Part shown: positions 17,818 through 25,958 of the stretch, piece by piece | Layout of the letters: every line of letters begins with the position of its first letter | Position numbering within the stretch: position 1 is the first letter of the stretch | Source of the DNA: DATLFA01 sp039934635 | Lineage (GTDB): Bacteria > Actinomycetota > Acidimicrobiia > Acidimicrobiales > WLNW01 | Assembly: GCA_039934635.1 (NCBI GenBank) | Contig: JBDTLT010000006.1 | Coordinates: forward strand, 1 to 64,000 | Direction: 5' to 3' | Length of the DNA stretch: 64,000 bases | The notes under the pieces: model-generated | Seen by the model: only the letters and a program-made list of their open reading frames with translations | Databases searched by the model: none | What the model was told of the DNA's origin: nothing | Translations under genes and position numbers: made by a program

Positions 17818-19002
17818 ATGGGAGCGCTTGCCACCGACGTGAAGATCATCGATGTCGACACCCACTACAGCGAACCGGCCGATCTGTGGACGTCGCGTGT
17901 GCCGGCGAAATTCCACGATCTCGTGCCGCACCAGGTAGGCAGCGTCGAAAAGGGGTTTGCCTGGCTCGTCAATGGTGACGAAGTCCTTTCGGCCCGTGCC
18001 GGTGCGGGCAGCGTCATCAACAAGGACGGTACCAAGACCGCACTGTGGGACTGGGACATCACCGCCGGGCGACGCGTGGGTGAAGTGCATCCTGCATCGC
18101 ACGATCCGCGCGAACGAGTCGATTTCATGACCGAACAAGGCATCTTCGCGCAGATCATCTATCCCAACATCGCCGGCTTCGGCGGCCACCGCTTGATGAA
18201 GCTGCCCCGCGACCTGTCGAAGCTCATCGTCGAGACGTACAACGACGCCATCGCCGAGATGCAAGCGGTATCCAACGGCCGCCTCTTCCCACAGGCACTC
18301 GTGCCGTTTTGGGACATCGACCTCGCGGTGAAAGAAGTCGAGCGGGCTGCGACCAAGCTCGACCTCCGCGGCATCGTCATGTGCAGCGAACCACATTCGG
18401 CCGGGTTCCCCGACCTCGTCGACCGGCATTGGGACCCGCTGTGGGAGGCCTGCACCGAATTCGCCATGCCGATCAACCTGCACGTCGGCGCCAGCGAGTT
18501 CAGCATGGAGACGTTCATGAACGGCGCATGGCCGTCGCTGCCCCATCACCGCCGCCACGTCGTCGGCAGCTGCTTGATCGAGTTGCACAACGCGCGAGTG
18601 TTGAGCAACCTTCTCACGAGCGACTTGCTGGTGCGCTTCCCCGCCACGAAATGGGTGTCCGTCGAGAGTGGTATCGGCTGGATTCCCTACGTCATCGAGC
18701 GTCTCGAGTATCAACTCCGCGACACCACGCCCGACGGGCGCGGCTTCGACCAGCCGTTCCCGTCCGAGCTTTTCCGCCGGCAGGTCTACGCGTGCTTCTG
18801 GTTCGAGGACATCGGTCCGCGCAAGCTGCTCGAAGACATCGGCGTCGACAACGTTATGTTCGAGACCGACTTTCCCCATCCGACCTGCTTGTACCCATCG
18901 GCTCGGGAACATGCGTTGGACGTACTCTCACCGTGGGGCGAGGAAGTGCAACGCAAGGTGCTGCAAGACAACGCGGCCAAGCTCTACCGCATCACCATCT
19001 GA
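17818..19002 (+). CDS. COG2159 amidohydrolase-family protein
   Basis: A 394-residue amidohydrolase_2-family TIM-barrel protein. The N-terminal site IDVDTHYSEP, the barrel strand INLHVGASEF, SVESGIGWIPYVIERLEYQL and the metal-binding FETDFPHPTCLYP are visible. It belongs to a different subgroup from the pair at 5.7 and 14.2 kb and is closer to the one at 41.5-42.8 kb (both have GWIPYV-ER and ETD-PH). It lies 17 bases after one tandem CoA-transferase and 2 bases before the other, so all three are co-expressed. Confidence 0.9.
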   Translation: MGALATDVKIIDVDTHYSEPADLWTSRVPAKFHDLVPHQVGSVEKGFAWLVNGDEVLSARAGAGSVINKDGTKTALWDWDITAGRRVGEVHPASHDPRERVDFMTEQGIFAQIIYPNIAGFGGHRLMKLPRDLSKLIVETYNDAIAEMQAVSNGRLFPQALVPFWDIDLAVKEVERAATKLDLRGIVMCSEPHSAGFPDLVDRHWDPLWEACTEFAMPINLHVGASEFSMETFMNGAWPSLPHHRRHVVGSCLIELHNARVLSNLLTSDLLVRFPATKWVSVESGIGWIPYVIERLEYQLRDTTPDGRGFDQPFPSELFRRQVYACFWFEDIGPRKLLEDIGVDNVMFETDFPHPTCLYPSAREHALDVLSPWGEEVQRKVLQDNAAKLYRITI

Positions 19003-19004
19003 CG

Positions 19005-21587
19005 ATGACGGTCGACGACACCGGATCGAACAGCAACTTCGCGGGTGTCCGCGTCATCGAAATCGCCGATGAGCAAGCGGAGTACTGCGGGCTGGCACTG
19101 GCCGGCCTCGGTGCAGACGTGATCAAGATCGAACCCCCCGGCGGCAGCTCGACCCGCCGGATCGGTCCATTCCTCGATGACATCGAGGACCCCGAGCGGT
19201 CGCTCTACTTCTGGCACTACAACCGAGGCAAGCGATCGGTCGTACTCGATCTCCAAGGCGACGAGTCGGCGCGTGACCGAATGCTGCAATTGCTCGAACA
19301 GACGGACGTCTTGATCGAGTCGACACCGCAGGGGTGGCTCGACTCACTCGGGCTGAGCCGAGACGAACTCCAGCATCGATTTCCGTCACTGATCGTTGCG
19401 CGGATGTCGCCGTTCGGTGACGACGGCCCGTGGGCGCACTTCAAGGGATCAGACCTCGTGCATCTCGCGCTCGGCGGTCCGATGATGAATTGCGGCTACG
19501 ACCCGCAACCCGACGGCACCTACGACCTCCCGCCGATCGCTCCGCAGATGTGGCACGCCTACCACGTCGCCGGCGAACAGTTGGTCACGATGGTCATCGG
19601 CGCGTTGATCCATCAGCAACGCACCGGGCGCGGTCAATACCTTTCCTGCGCAGTGCACGAGGCGGTCTCCAAGAACACCGAACTCGATTTGATGAATTGG
19701 ATCATGCGCCGTGTCCCGCTGTGGCGTCAGACCTGCCGCCACGCCGCGGAGAAGGTCTCGCTGGTGCCGTCGATCTCGCACACCAAGGATGGCCGTTGGT
19801 TCACGATGACGCTGCTGGGGCCGCGTGACCGGGCCAACCTCGTGCCCTTCCTCTCGCGCTATGACATGGCCGCCGATCTCGTCGACAGCGAACCCACCGG
19901 TGGCTCGTCGGCTCGTCAGATACCGGGAAGCGGTGTCGCCACCGAGTCCGCGGCGCACGCGCAGGAGGTCGTCGGCCGTTTCATCCGCAAGTACGCCTAC
20001 GAGTCGATGCCATGGCGCGACGCACAAGAGGCGGGCTTGATCTGCGTGCCGCTGCGTAAGCCACACGAGAACGCCGCCGACGAGCATTGGCGCAACCGCG
20101 CGACGTTCACCGAAGTCGACCATCCCGAACTCGGCCGCTCGTTCACGTATGTCACCAGCAAGTGGGTGTCCGACGTGCCATGGCGCGTGGGACGGCGTGC
20201 GCCGCTCGTCGGCGAAGACACCGATTCGCTCCTCGGTGACCTCGGCGAGCGAGCAGCACGCGCGCTGGTCACGGTGGCCGCGCCCGAGCACCCCCGGCGC
20301 CATCCGCGCCGAGGCTCGGCCATGGCACTCGATGGTGTCCGCATCCTCGACTTCACGTGGTTCCTGGCGTCTGCGGGGGGCACCCGCTTCCTCGCCGCCC
20401 TCGGCGCGGAGAGCATCAAAGTCGAATGGCACGCGCACCCTGATACACGCCTCGGCGCAATGGCTCCCGTCGGCGGACGCGATGCTCGCCGCGCCGCCAT
20501 CGGGCCGCTGGCCGGCGTCACCGATAGCGACATGGGTGGCCAGTTCAACAACAAGAACCCCGGCAAGCGCGGGATCTCGCTCAATGTGCGCCACCCGAAA
20601 GGTCTCGACATCGCCCGGCGACTGGTCGCGATCTCCGACATCGTCGCCGAAGGATTTTCGCCCGGAGTGCTCGAAGGTTGGGGCCTCGGCTACGAGGTGT
20701 TGCGATCGATCAAACCCGACATCATCTACGCGCAGCAGTCCGGCATGGGCAGCGCTGGCACGTATGGGCGATTTCGTGCAGTCGGTCCGGTGGCCGCCGC
20801 GCTGGCCGGCACCTCCGAGATGTCCGGTCTGCCTTCGCCCGCGATGCCGGCCGGGTGGGGCTACTCGTATCTCGACTGGATCGGTGCGTACAGCTTCGCC
20901 ACCTCGATGCTGGCCGCCCTCTATCGGCGCGATCGCACGGGCCGTGGTCAACACATTGACGCGTCACAGTGCGAGACCGGCATCTTCCTCACCGGTGTGT
21001 CCGTGCTCGACTGGTCGGTCAACGGTCGCGAGTTCGGCCGCTACGGCAACCGATCGCCCTACAAACGGGCGGCACCGCACGGTGCGTATGCCACCGCCGG
21101 TCTCGATCGGTGGGTGACCATCGCCTGCTTCACCGACGACGAGTTCGACGCAGTCGCCAAAGTCGCACGACATCCCGAGTGGATCACCGACACCCGGTTT
21201 GCGACCCTCGAGTCGCGGCTCGCCAATCAAGACGCACTCGACGCCGCTATCGCCGCCTGGACGCGCGGCGAAGACGGGTACCACCTCATGCACGCGTTGC
21301 AGAACGCCGGGGTCGCCGCCGGCGTCTGCCAGACCGCAGAGGATCGAGTCGACCACGATCCGCAACTCGCTTCTCTCGAATGGCTCACCGAGGTCACCGG
21401 CACGAAGATCGGCACGTGGCCCGTTGCCGACATCGCAGTGAAGATGAGCGAAACGCCGGCCCACGCCGGCGGCACGCTCGATCGCGGTGCGCCGTGCTAC
21501 GGCGAGGACAACGAGTACGTATTGGGAGAACTGTTGGGCATGGACTCACGCGCCATCGCCGGACTCCGAGACGACGGTGTGATCTGA
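19005..21587 (+). CDS. second tandem CaiB/BaiF CoA-transferase, double-length
   Basis: An 860-residue protein with two family III CoA-transferase repeats, about residues 12-410 (from VRVIEIADEQAEYCGLALAG) and 443-855 (from VRILDFTWFLASAGGTRFLA). As in the protein at 15308, only the second half keeps the catalytic aspartate (D624 in YSYLDWIGAYSFATSMLAAL); the aligned residue of the first half is Tyr186 (MWHAYHVAGEQLVTMVIGAL). ATG 19005 lies 2 bases after the preceding stop; the frame is open further upstream but that part only overlaps the amidohydrolase. The two tandem enzymes may handle different donor-acceptor pairs of one pathway. Confidence 0.92.
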   Translation: MTVDDTGSNSNFAGVRVIEIADEQAEYCGLALAGLGADVIKIEPPGGSSTRRIGPFLDDIEDPERSLYFWHYNRGKRSVVLDLQGDESARDRMLQLLEQTDVLIESTPQGWLDSLGLSRDELQHRFPSLIVARMSPFGDDGPWAHFKGSDLVHLALGGPMMNCGYDPQPDGTYDLPPIAPQMWHAYHVAGEQLVTMVIGALIHQQRTGRGQYLSCAVHEAVSKNTELDLMNWIMRRVPLWRQTCRHAAEKVSLVPSISHTKDGRWFTMTLLGPRDRANLVPFLSRYDMAADLVDSEPTGGSSARQIPGSGVATESAAHAQEVVGRFIRKYAYESMPWRDAQEAGLICVPLRKPHENAADEHWRNRATFTEVDHPELGRSFTYVTSKWVSDVPWRVGRRAPLVGEDTDSLLGDLGERAARALVTVAAPEHPRRHPRRGSAMALDGVRILDFTWFLASAGGTRFLAALGAESIKVEWHAHPDTRLGAMAPVGGRDARRAAIGPLAGVTDSDMGGQFNNKNPGKRGISLNVRHPKGLDIARRLVAISDIVAEGFSPGVLEGWGLGYEVLRSIKPDIIYAQQSGMGSAGTYGRFRAVGPVAAALAGTSEMSGLPSPAMPAGWGYSYLDWIGAYSFATSMLAALYRRDRTGRGQHIDASQCETGIFLTGVSVLDWSVNGREFGRYGNRSPYKRAAPHGAYATAGLDRWVTIACFTDDEFDAVAKVARHPEWITDTRFATLESRLANQDALDAAIAAWTRGEDGYHLMHALQNAGVAAGVCQTAEDRVDHDPQLASLEWLTEVTGTKIGTWPVADIAVKMSETPAHAGGTLDRGAPCYGEDNEYVLGELLGMDSRAIAGLRDDGVI

Positions 21588-21598
21588 GATGGTGATCG

Positions 21599-22759
21599 AT
21601 GCGAGGTGAGGCAGCCATCGTCGGAGTCGGCGAATCGATCTATTACCGCGCCGGCCGGTCCCCGCACGACGCATTCCAACTCGCGTGCATCGCCATCCGC
21701 AACGCGATCGCCGACGCCGGCCTGCGACCGACCGACATCGACGGCATCGTCTCGTTCATGCACAACGGTGCCGACGCGGCGCGCCTGGCTTCGGTCATCG
21801 GCTTCGGCAACCTACGCTTTGCCTCGCAAGCATGGAGCGGGGGCGGCAATCTGGGGGCGCAAGCCGTGCTCCTCGCCGACGCAGCGGTGTGCGCCGGTCA
21901 TGCCAACCATGTGGTCGTGTTCCGCGCCCTCGATCAGGGTCGTGCGGGCCGCTTCGGGCAAGCCCGCTCGATCACGCCCGCGGTCGAAGAGTTTGCGTAC
22001 CTGTCACCGTTCGGTGCGGCCGCACCGGTTGTTCGAAATGCAATCATCGCCAACAAGTTCATGCACAAGTACGGCATCTCGCAAGAGGCGCTGGCCGACA
22101 TCAGCCTTGCGTGTTACGCGCACGCGCAACGCAATCCACGAGCGGTGATGTACGGGCGGCCATTGACCCGCGACGACTATCACAACTCACGGTGGATCGC
22201 GGAACCGCTCCACCTCTACGACTGCTGCCAGGAGAACGACGGTGCCGCCGCGGTCGTGGTGACGACCAGTGAGCGCGCTCGCGACATGCGCCAGCCTCCG
22301 GCATTCATTCTCGGCGGCGCGGTCGGTGTCGAGTCCCGCGCCGGCCTGTGGGCACTCGCCGACAACGCCTACCCCAACGGACGCTTTCGCAGTGTCGGCG
22401 CCCACCTCTGGAACACGACGGGGGTCAAACCCGCCGATATCGATGTCGCGCAGTTCTACGAGAACTTCACCGGTACCACGCTCATGGCCATCGCCGATAT
22501 CGGCTTCTGCGAACCGGGCGACGTCGAGGCGTTCGTCGGTGACGGCAACCTGCAGTGGCCCGACGGTCGCCTGCCCCTCAACACGAGCGGTGGCAACCTC
22601 GCCGAGGCATACATCCACGGATTTCAATTGGTCAACGAGGCAACGCGGCAAGTACGCGGGCAGTCGACGTGTCAGGTCGAAAACGTCGAACTGAGCTTGT
22701 CGGTTGCCGGCCCGGGGACGCCGCCATCGAGCGCGATCCTCCTGTCGAAGCAGGTGTAG
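21599..22759 (+). CDS. Ltp2-like thiolase-fold protein (probable retro-aldolase subunit)
   Basis: A 386-residue thiolase-superfamily protein without the thiolase nucleophile: the site reads WSGGGNLGAQAVLLADAAV with no Cys. YENFTG and the C-terminal NTSGGNLAEAYIHGFQLVNE are conserved with the protein at 8713-9858. It is followed 9 bases later by its DUF35 partner, the reverse order of the first pair. The likely role is retro-aldol release of a short acyl-CoA or carbonyl product from a hydroxyacyl-CoA, in the same operon as the CoA-transferases. Confidence 0.88.
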   Translation: MRGEAAIVGVGESIYYRAGRSPHDAFQLACIAIRNAIADAGLRPTDIDGIVSFMHNGADAARLASVIGFGNLRFASQAWSGGGNLGAQAVLLADAAVCAGHANHVVVFRALDQGRAGRFGQARSITPAVEEFAYLSPFGAAAPVVRNAIIANKFMHKYGISQEALADISLACYAHAQRNPRAVMYGRPLTRDDYHNSRWIAEPLHLYDCCQENDGAAAVVVTTSERARDMRQPPAFILGGAVGVESRAGLWALADNAYPNGRFRSVGAHLWNTTGVKPADIDVAQFYENFTGTTLMAIADIGFCEPGDVEAFVGDGNLQWPDGRLPLNTSGGNLAEAYIHGFQLVNEATRQVRGQSTCQVENVELSLSVAGPGTPPSSAILLSKQV

Positions 22760-22768
22760 GAGCTCTTC

Positions 22769-23224
22769 ATGACTGACCCAACCCCTCGCTATCTGCCGGC
22801 CGAATGGACACTGCCGGCGATCACCGATCACAACGAAGCGTTCTTCACCAGCGGCGAGTTGCGGCTCGAGACGTGCCGCGCCTGCCGTTCGGTGCAACAT
22901 CCGCCGATCGGCGTATGCATCGAGTGCGGTGGACTCGATCACGACTACATCGCCACGACACCGACAGGCCGAATCGACGGATTCACCATCGTGCATCACG
23001 CAGTGCATCCGCTACTCGCGGAGAAGGTGCCGTACAACGTGGTCGTGGTCGCCCTCGACGACCATCCCGACCTGCGTGTCGTGGGCAACCTCCTCGATGT
23101 CACGCCCGAGTCGGTCACGAACGGCGCGAAGGTCAGGTGCAGCTTTACCGATCCCCTGCCGTCACCCAACGGCGGGCCCGCGGTGCGGTTGCCGCAATGG
23201 GTTCTCGAAAGTGAGCAAGCATGA
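22769..23224 (+). CDS. DUF35 OB-fold protein with N-terminal zinc ribbon
   Basis: A 151-residue partner of the preceding Ltp2-like protein. The zinc ribbon is CRACRSVQHPPIGVCIEC, followed by the OB-fold (GRIDGFTIVHHAVHP, then YNVVVVALDDHPDLRVVGNL). AGGAGCT precedes ATG 22769. Its TGA overlaps the ATG of the following SDR gene, so retro-aldolase and dehydrogenase are translationally coupled. It has a longer C-terminal tail (PSPNGGPAVRLPQWV) than the copy at 8304. Confidence 0.9.
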   Translation: MTDPTPRYLPAEWTLPAITDHNEAFFTSGELRLETCRACRSVQHPPIGVCIECGGLDHDYIATTPTGRIDGFTIVHHAVHPLLAEKVPYNVVVVALDDHPDLRVVGNLLDVTPESVTNGAKVRCSFTDPLPSPNGGPAVRLPQWVLESEQA

Positions 23225-24120
23225 AGGACTTCGCCGGCAAGGTCGCGGTGGTGACCGGTGGTGCCAGTGGCATCGGCCGGGCGACGGGACAGAGGTTCGC
23301 CCAACTCGGCATGAAAGTGGTGCTCGCCGATATCGAAGAACCGGCACTCGCGGCAGCGGTAGCCGCGCTGCGCGACCAGTCGCTCGATGTCACGGGTGTC
23401 CCGACCGATCTCACACAGTGGGAGTCGGTCAAGGCAACAGCCGACGAGGCGGTGCGCACCTACGGCAAGATCAACGTCGCGTTCTTGAACGCGGGCGTCG
23501 CGTCGGGCGGGCGCGGCAACATGTGGGACGTCGACCTCAACGACTGGGCCTGGGGCATGGCGGTCAACGTGTGGGGCGTCATCCACGGCATCAAAGCGTT
23601 CCTGCCGATCATGACCGCGCAAGACGAAGAAGGGCATTGCGTCATCACGTCGTCGTCGGTTGGCGTCATCGCGCCGACCCCGTCGGGCGGCGTCTACGCG
23701 ATGACAAAGGCGGCAGGGCTCAGCATGGCCGAGGTGCTCTACGGTCAGCTGCGCGCGCAAGGGTCCAAGGTGTCGGCGTCGGTGTTGGTGCCGCCGGGAA
23801 CCATCAACACCGGCCTCTTCACGTCGAACCGCAACCGCCAGGCAGAGTACGCGCCGATCGAGCCGCGCGAAGAGGCACCGACGCTGACGTACGCGCAGAT
23901 GCTCGAGCGCATGAATGCGAGCGGCAACCCACGACGACCGATCGAGCCCGACGAAGTGGCCGAGTATGTCGTCGAAGGCATTCAAAACGACACGTTCTGG
24001 ATATTGCCCGGCAATCGCCATCCCGACATTCGCGACAACTTCGATGCGCTCGCGCAAGCGCGCAGTCACTCGCTGCTGACGCGAGGCGACCCGCTCGACT
24101 ACCTGCAGAAGCCGACGTAG
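23221..24120 (+). CDS. short-chain dehydrogenase/reductase
   Basis: A 299-residue classical SDR. It has the nucleotide motif TGGASGIGR (residues 12-20), NAG (100-102), catalytic Ser in TSSSVG (144-146) and YxxxK (Y159, K163), and ends in a long tail typical of a subgroup acting on larger alcohols. The acidic residue after the second strand (VVLADIEE) suggests NAD preference. As last gene of the operon, coupled by ATGA to the DUF35 gene, it probably oxidises a hydroxyl before retro-aldol cleavage or handles the carbonyl product. Confidence 0.92.
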   Translation: MKDFAGKVAVVTGGASGIGRATGQRFAQLGMKVVLADIEEPALAAAVAALRDQSLDVTGVPTDLTQWESVKATADEAVRTYGKINVAFLNAGVASGGRGNMWDVDLNDWAWGMAVNVWGVIHGIKAFLPIMTAQDEEGHCVITSSSVGVIAPTPSGGVYAMTKAAGLSMAEVLYGQLRAQGSKVSASVLVPPGTINTGLFTSNRNRQAEYAPIEPREEAPTLTYAQMLERMNASGNPRRPIEPDEVAEYVVEGIQNDTFWILPGNRHPDIRDNFDALAQARSHSLLTRGDPLDYLQKPT

Positions 24121-24126
24121 GCGGGT

Positions 24127-25104
24127 TCAGTCGAAGACGATCACCGTTTTGCCGATCACCGTGCCGTTGGCGACGGCCTCGACTGCGTCGGGTAGCGCGG
24201 AGAACGGCGCAGTGTGAGCAAAGCTCGTGAGCTTGCCCTGCGCGGCCAACGCCAACAATGCTTCGTGGTCGGCCTCGCTCTCATCACGAGAGAAGCCCCC
24301 TGCGTACACCCCGACCAACGAATAATTGTGCCGTACCGCGTGCACGGTATCGACGCGCACCCAACGCCCGCTGGCGAAGCCGACCGCCAATAGGCGACCG
24401 AAAGGGGCGATCACGCGCAGTGATGCTTCGGCCGGCTCGCCGCCCACGGGATCGTAGATGACATCCGCGCCGTGACCACCGGTTGCGGCACGCACCGCGT
24501 CGGGTACGGACTCGGCGGAGCGATCGATGACGACATCCGCGCCCATGCGCCGGCAATACGCGACCTTGTCGGCGCCCGCGGCCACTGCGATCACTCGCGC
24601 ACCGAACGCCCGTCCGAGCTGCACCGCGGTCGCGCCCGAGCCGCCGGCCGCGCCCAGCACGAGTAGCCACTCGCCTTCGCGCAATGCGCCGCGGCGCACG
24701 AGACCGATCCACGCCGTGGAAAAGCCGATACGAAAACCTGCTGCGTCGACGTCGCTCATGTCGTCGGGTACTCGGAACGCGCTGACCGCGCGCGCGATGG
24801 TGGACTCGGCGAACCCCCCTCGCCCGTCGGTGAAGCTCGTCACCGCCATGATGCGAGTACCCACTGCCAGATCGACCCCGGGGCCGACCGCGTCGACGAC
24901 ACCACATACTTCTTGTCCCGGCACGAAGGGCAACGGCGGTGTCAGTGCGTACGTCGACTGGCACATGAACGCGTCGGGCATGCCGATGGCCGCCGCAGTC
25001 ACGCGCAGCCGTACCTCGCCCTCGCCGGGCGTCGGCTCGTCGATCTCGACGAGGCGCAACGCGTCTCGAGGGGCACCATGTTGTTGAACTTGCCAAGCGC
25101 GCAC
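24127..25104 (-). CDS. zinc-independent MDR/quinone oxidoreductase-like protein
   Basis: A 325-residue medium-chain reductase of the NADPH:quinone oxidoreductase group. It has the GroES-like N-terminal part (GEGEVRLRVTAAAIGMPDAF, then FVPGQEVCGVVDAVGPGVDL), the nucleotide motif LGAAGGSGATAVQLGRAFGA and no structural zinc cysteines. It reduces an alkene or quinone with NADPH. It converges on the SDR ending at 24120. A palindrome (25121-25130) lies 17 bases upstream. Confidence 0.92.
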   Translation of the reverse strand: MRAWQVQQHGAPRDALRLVEIDEPTPGEGEVRLRVTAAAIGMPDAFMCQSTYALTPPLPFVPGQEVCGVVDAVGPGVDLAVGTRIMAVTSFTDGRGGFAESTIARAVSAFRVPDDMSDVDAAGFRIGFSTAWIGLVRRGALREGEWLLVLGAAGGSGATAVQLGRAFGARVIAVAAGADKVAYCRRMGADVVIDRSAESVPDAVRAATGGHGADVIYDPVGGEPAEASLRVIAPFGRLLAVGFASGRWVRVDTVHAVRHNYSLVGVYAGGFSRDESEADHEALLALAAQGKLTSFAHTAPFSALPDAVEAVANGTVIGKTVIVFD

Positions 25105-25120
25105 GAGGGGACGCTAGTCG

Positions 25121-25130
25121 GAATCGATTC
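25121..25130. promoter_or_regulatory. 10-bp palindrome upstream of the quinone reductase gene
   Basis: GAATCGATTC is a perfect palindrome 17 bases before the start at 25104 and just inside the gap after the upstream SDR gene. It could be an operator, but a 10-bp palindrome of this composition can occur by chance. Confidence 0.3.
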
Positions 25131-25153
25131 GGCGATGCTTCGTCAGTGAGTGG

Positions 25154-25915
25154 TCACAGCGGCATGCCTTGGCCGCCGTCGACCATGAGGCTGTGGCCGG
25201 TGATGTACGAGGCGTCGTCGCTCGCGAGGAACACCGCAGCGCGACCGATGTCGAGCTCGCAGTCGCCGATGCGGCCGAGTGTGGATCCGGCGAGCGCCAT
25301 GGCCACCTGTGCTGGATTGGCCTCTGCCCATTCGTCGAATTGGTCGGACTTCGCAAACGGACATATCGCGTTCACGTTGATGCCGAACTTGCCCCATTCC
25401 TTTGCTGCGATGCGCGTGATCGCGCGGACGGCCTCTTTGACAGGACCGTACGACGCGTAGCCGGCCGCCGCGCCGATGCCCGCGCCGGAACCGAAGTTGA
25501 TCACCTTGCCGTGCCGCTCGCGAAGCTGCGGAAGGCAGGCCTGCATCGTATTCGTCACCCCGAGGTAGCCGACTCGCCACATCTTTTCGATACCCGACAT
25601 CGGAGTGTCCTCGAACGGCTGCACCTTGACCTTGGCCAAGGCACACGTGACGAGAATGTCGATGGCGCCGAACTGGCCCACGACCCGCGCGACCGCCGCA
25701 TCGACCTGCGCTCGATCGGCAACGTCACACTCGACGCCGATCGCCTCGGTACCGCGACCGGCACACTCGCTGGCCGCCGCAGTGGCCTTGGCGCCGTCGA
25801 TGTCGACGATCGCGATGCGCGCGCCTTCGGATGCGAACGCGAGCGCAATGCCTCGCCCGATGCCCTGACCACCGCCGGTGACAACCGCGATCTTGTTGTT
25901 CAGTCTGTCCCCCAT
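25154..25915 (-). CDS. short-chain dehydrogenase/reductase
   Basis: A 253-residue classical SDR: TGGGQGIGRG (residues 13-22), VDIDG after the second strand (NAD-type), FGSGAG with the catalytic Ser at 143, Y156 and K160, and LMVDGGQGMPL at the end. The usual NNAG motif is replaced by TCALA (residues 90-94), which is uncommon. ATG 25915 is chosen because the family N-terminus begins there, although the frame is open to 26095. It precedes the quinone reductase in the same direction with a 49-base gap. Confidence 0.9.
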   Translation of the reverse strand: MGDRLNNKIAVVTGGGQGIGRGIALAFASEGARIAIVDIDGAKATAAASECAGRGTEAIGVECDVADRAQVDAAVARVVGQFGAIDILVTCALAKVKVQPFEDTPMSGIEKMWRVGYLGVTNTMQACLPQLRERHGKVINFGSGAGIGAAAGYASYGPVKEAVRAITRIAAKEWGKFGINVNAICPFAKSDQFDEWAEANPAQVAMALAGSTLGRIGDCELDIGRAAVFLASDDASYITGHSLMVDGGQGMPL

Positions 25916-25958
25916 CGCGCGCAGCTTAGAGTCTCCGAATTGCTCGCCGGCGCGGCGT

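Noticed and set aside
15563..17818. A 751-codon minus-strand open frame opposite the first tandem CoA-transferase
   Set aside because: The plus-strand product has two complete CaiB domains; the reverse frame shows no motif and has shadow composition.
19449..20954. A 501-codon minus-strand open frame opposite the second tandem CoA-transferase
   Set aside because: Same reason: no domain, and the strand is occupied by a well-supported gene.
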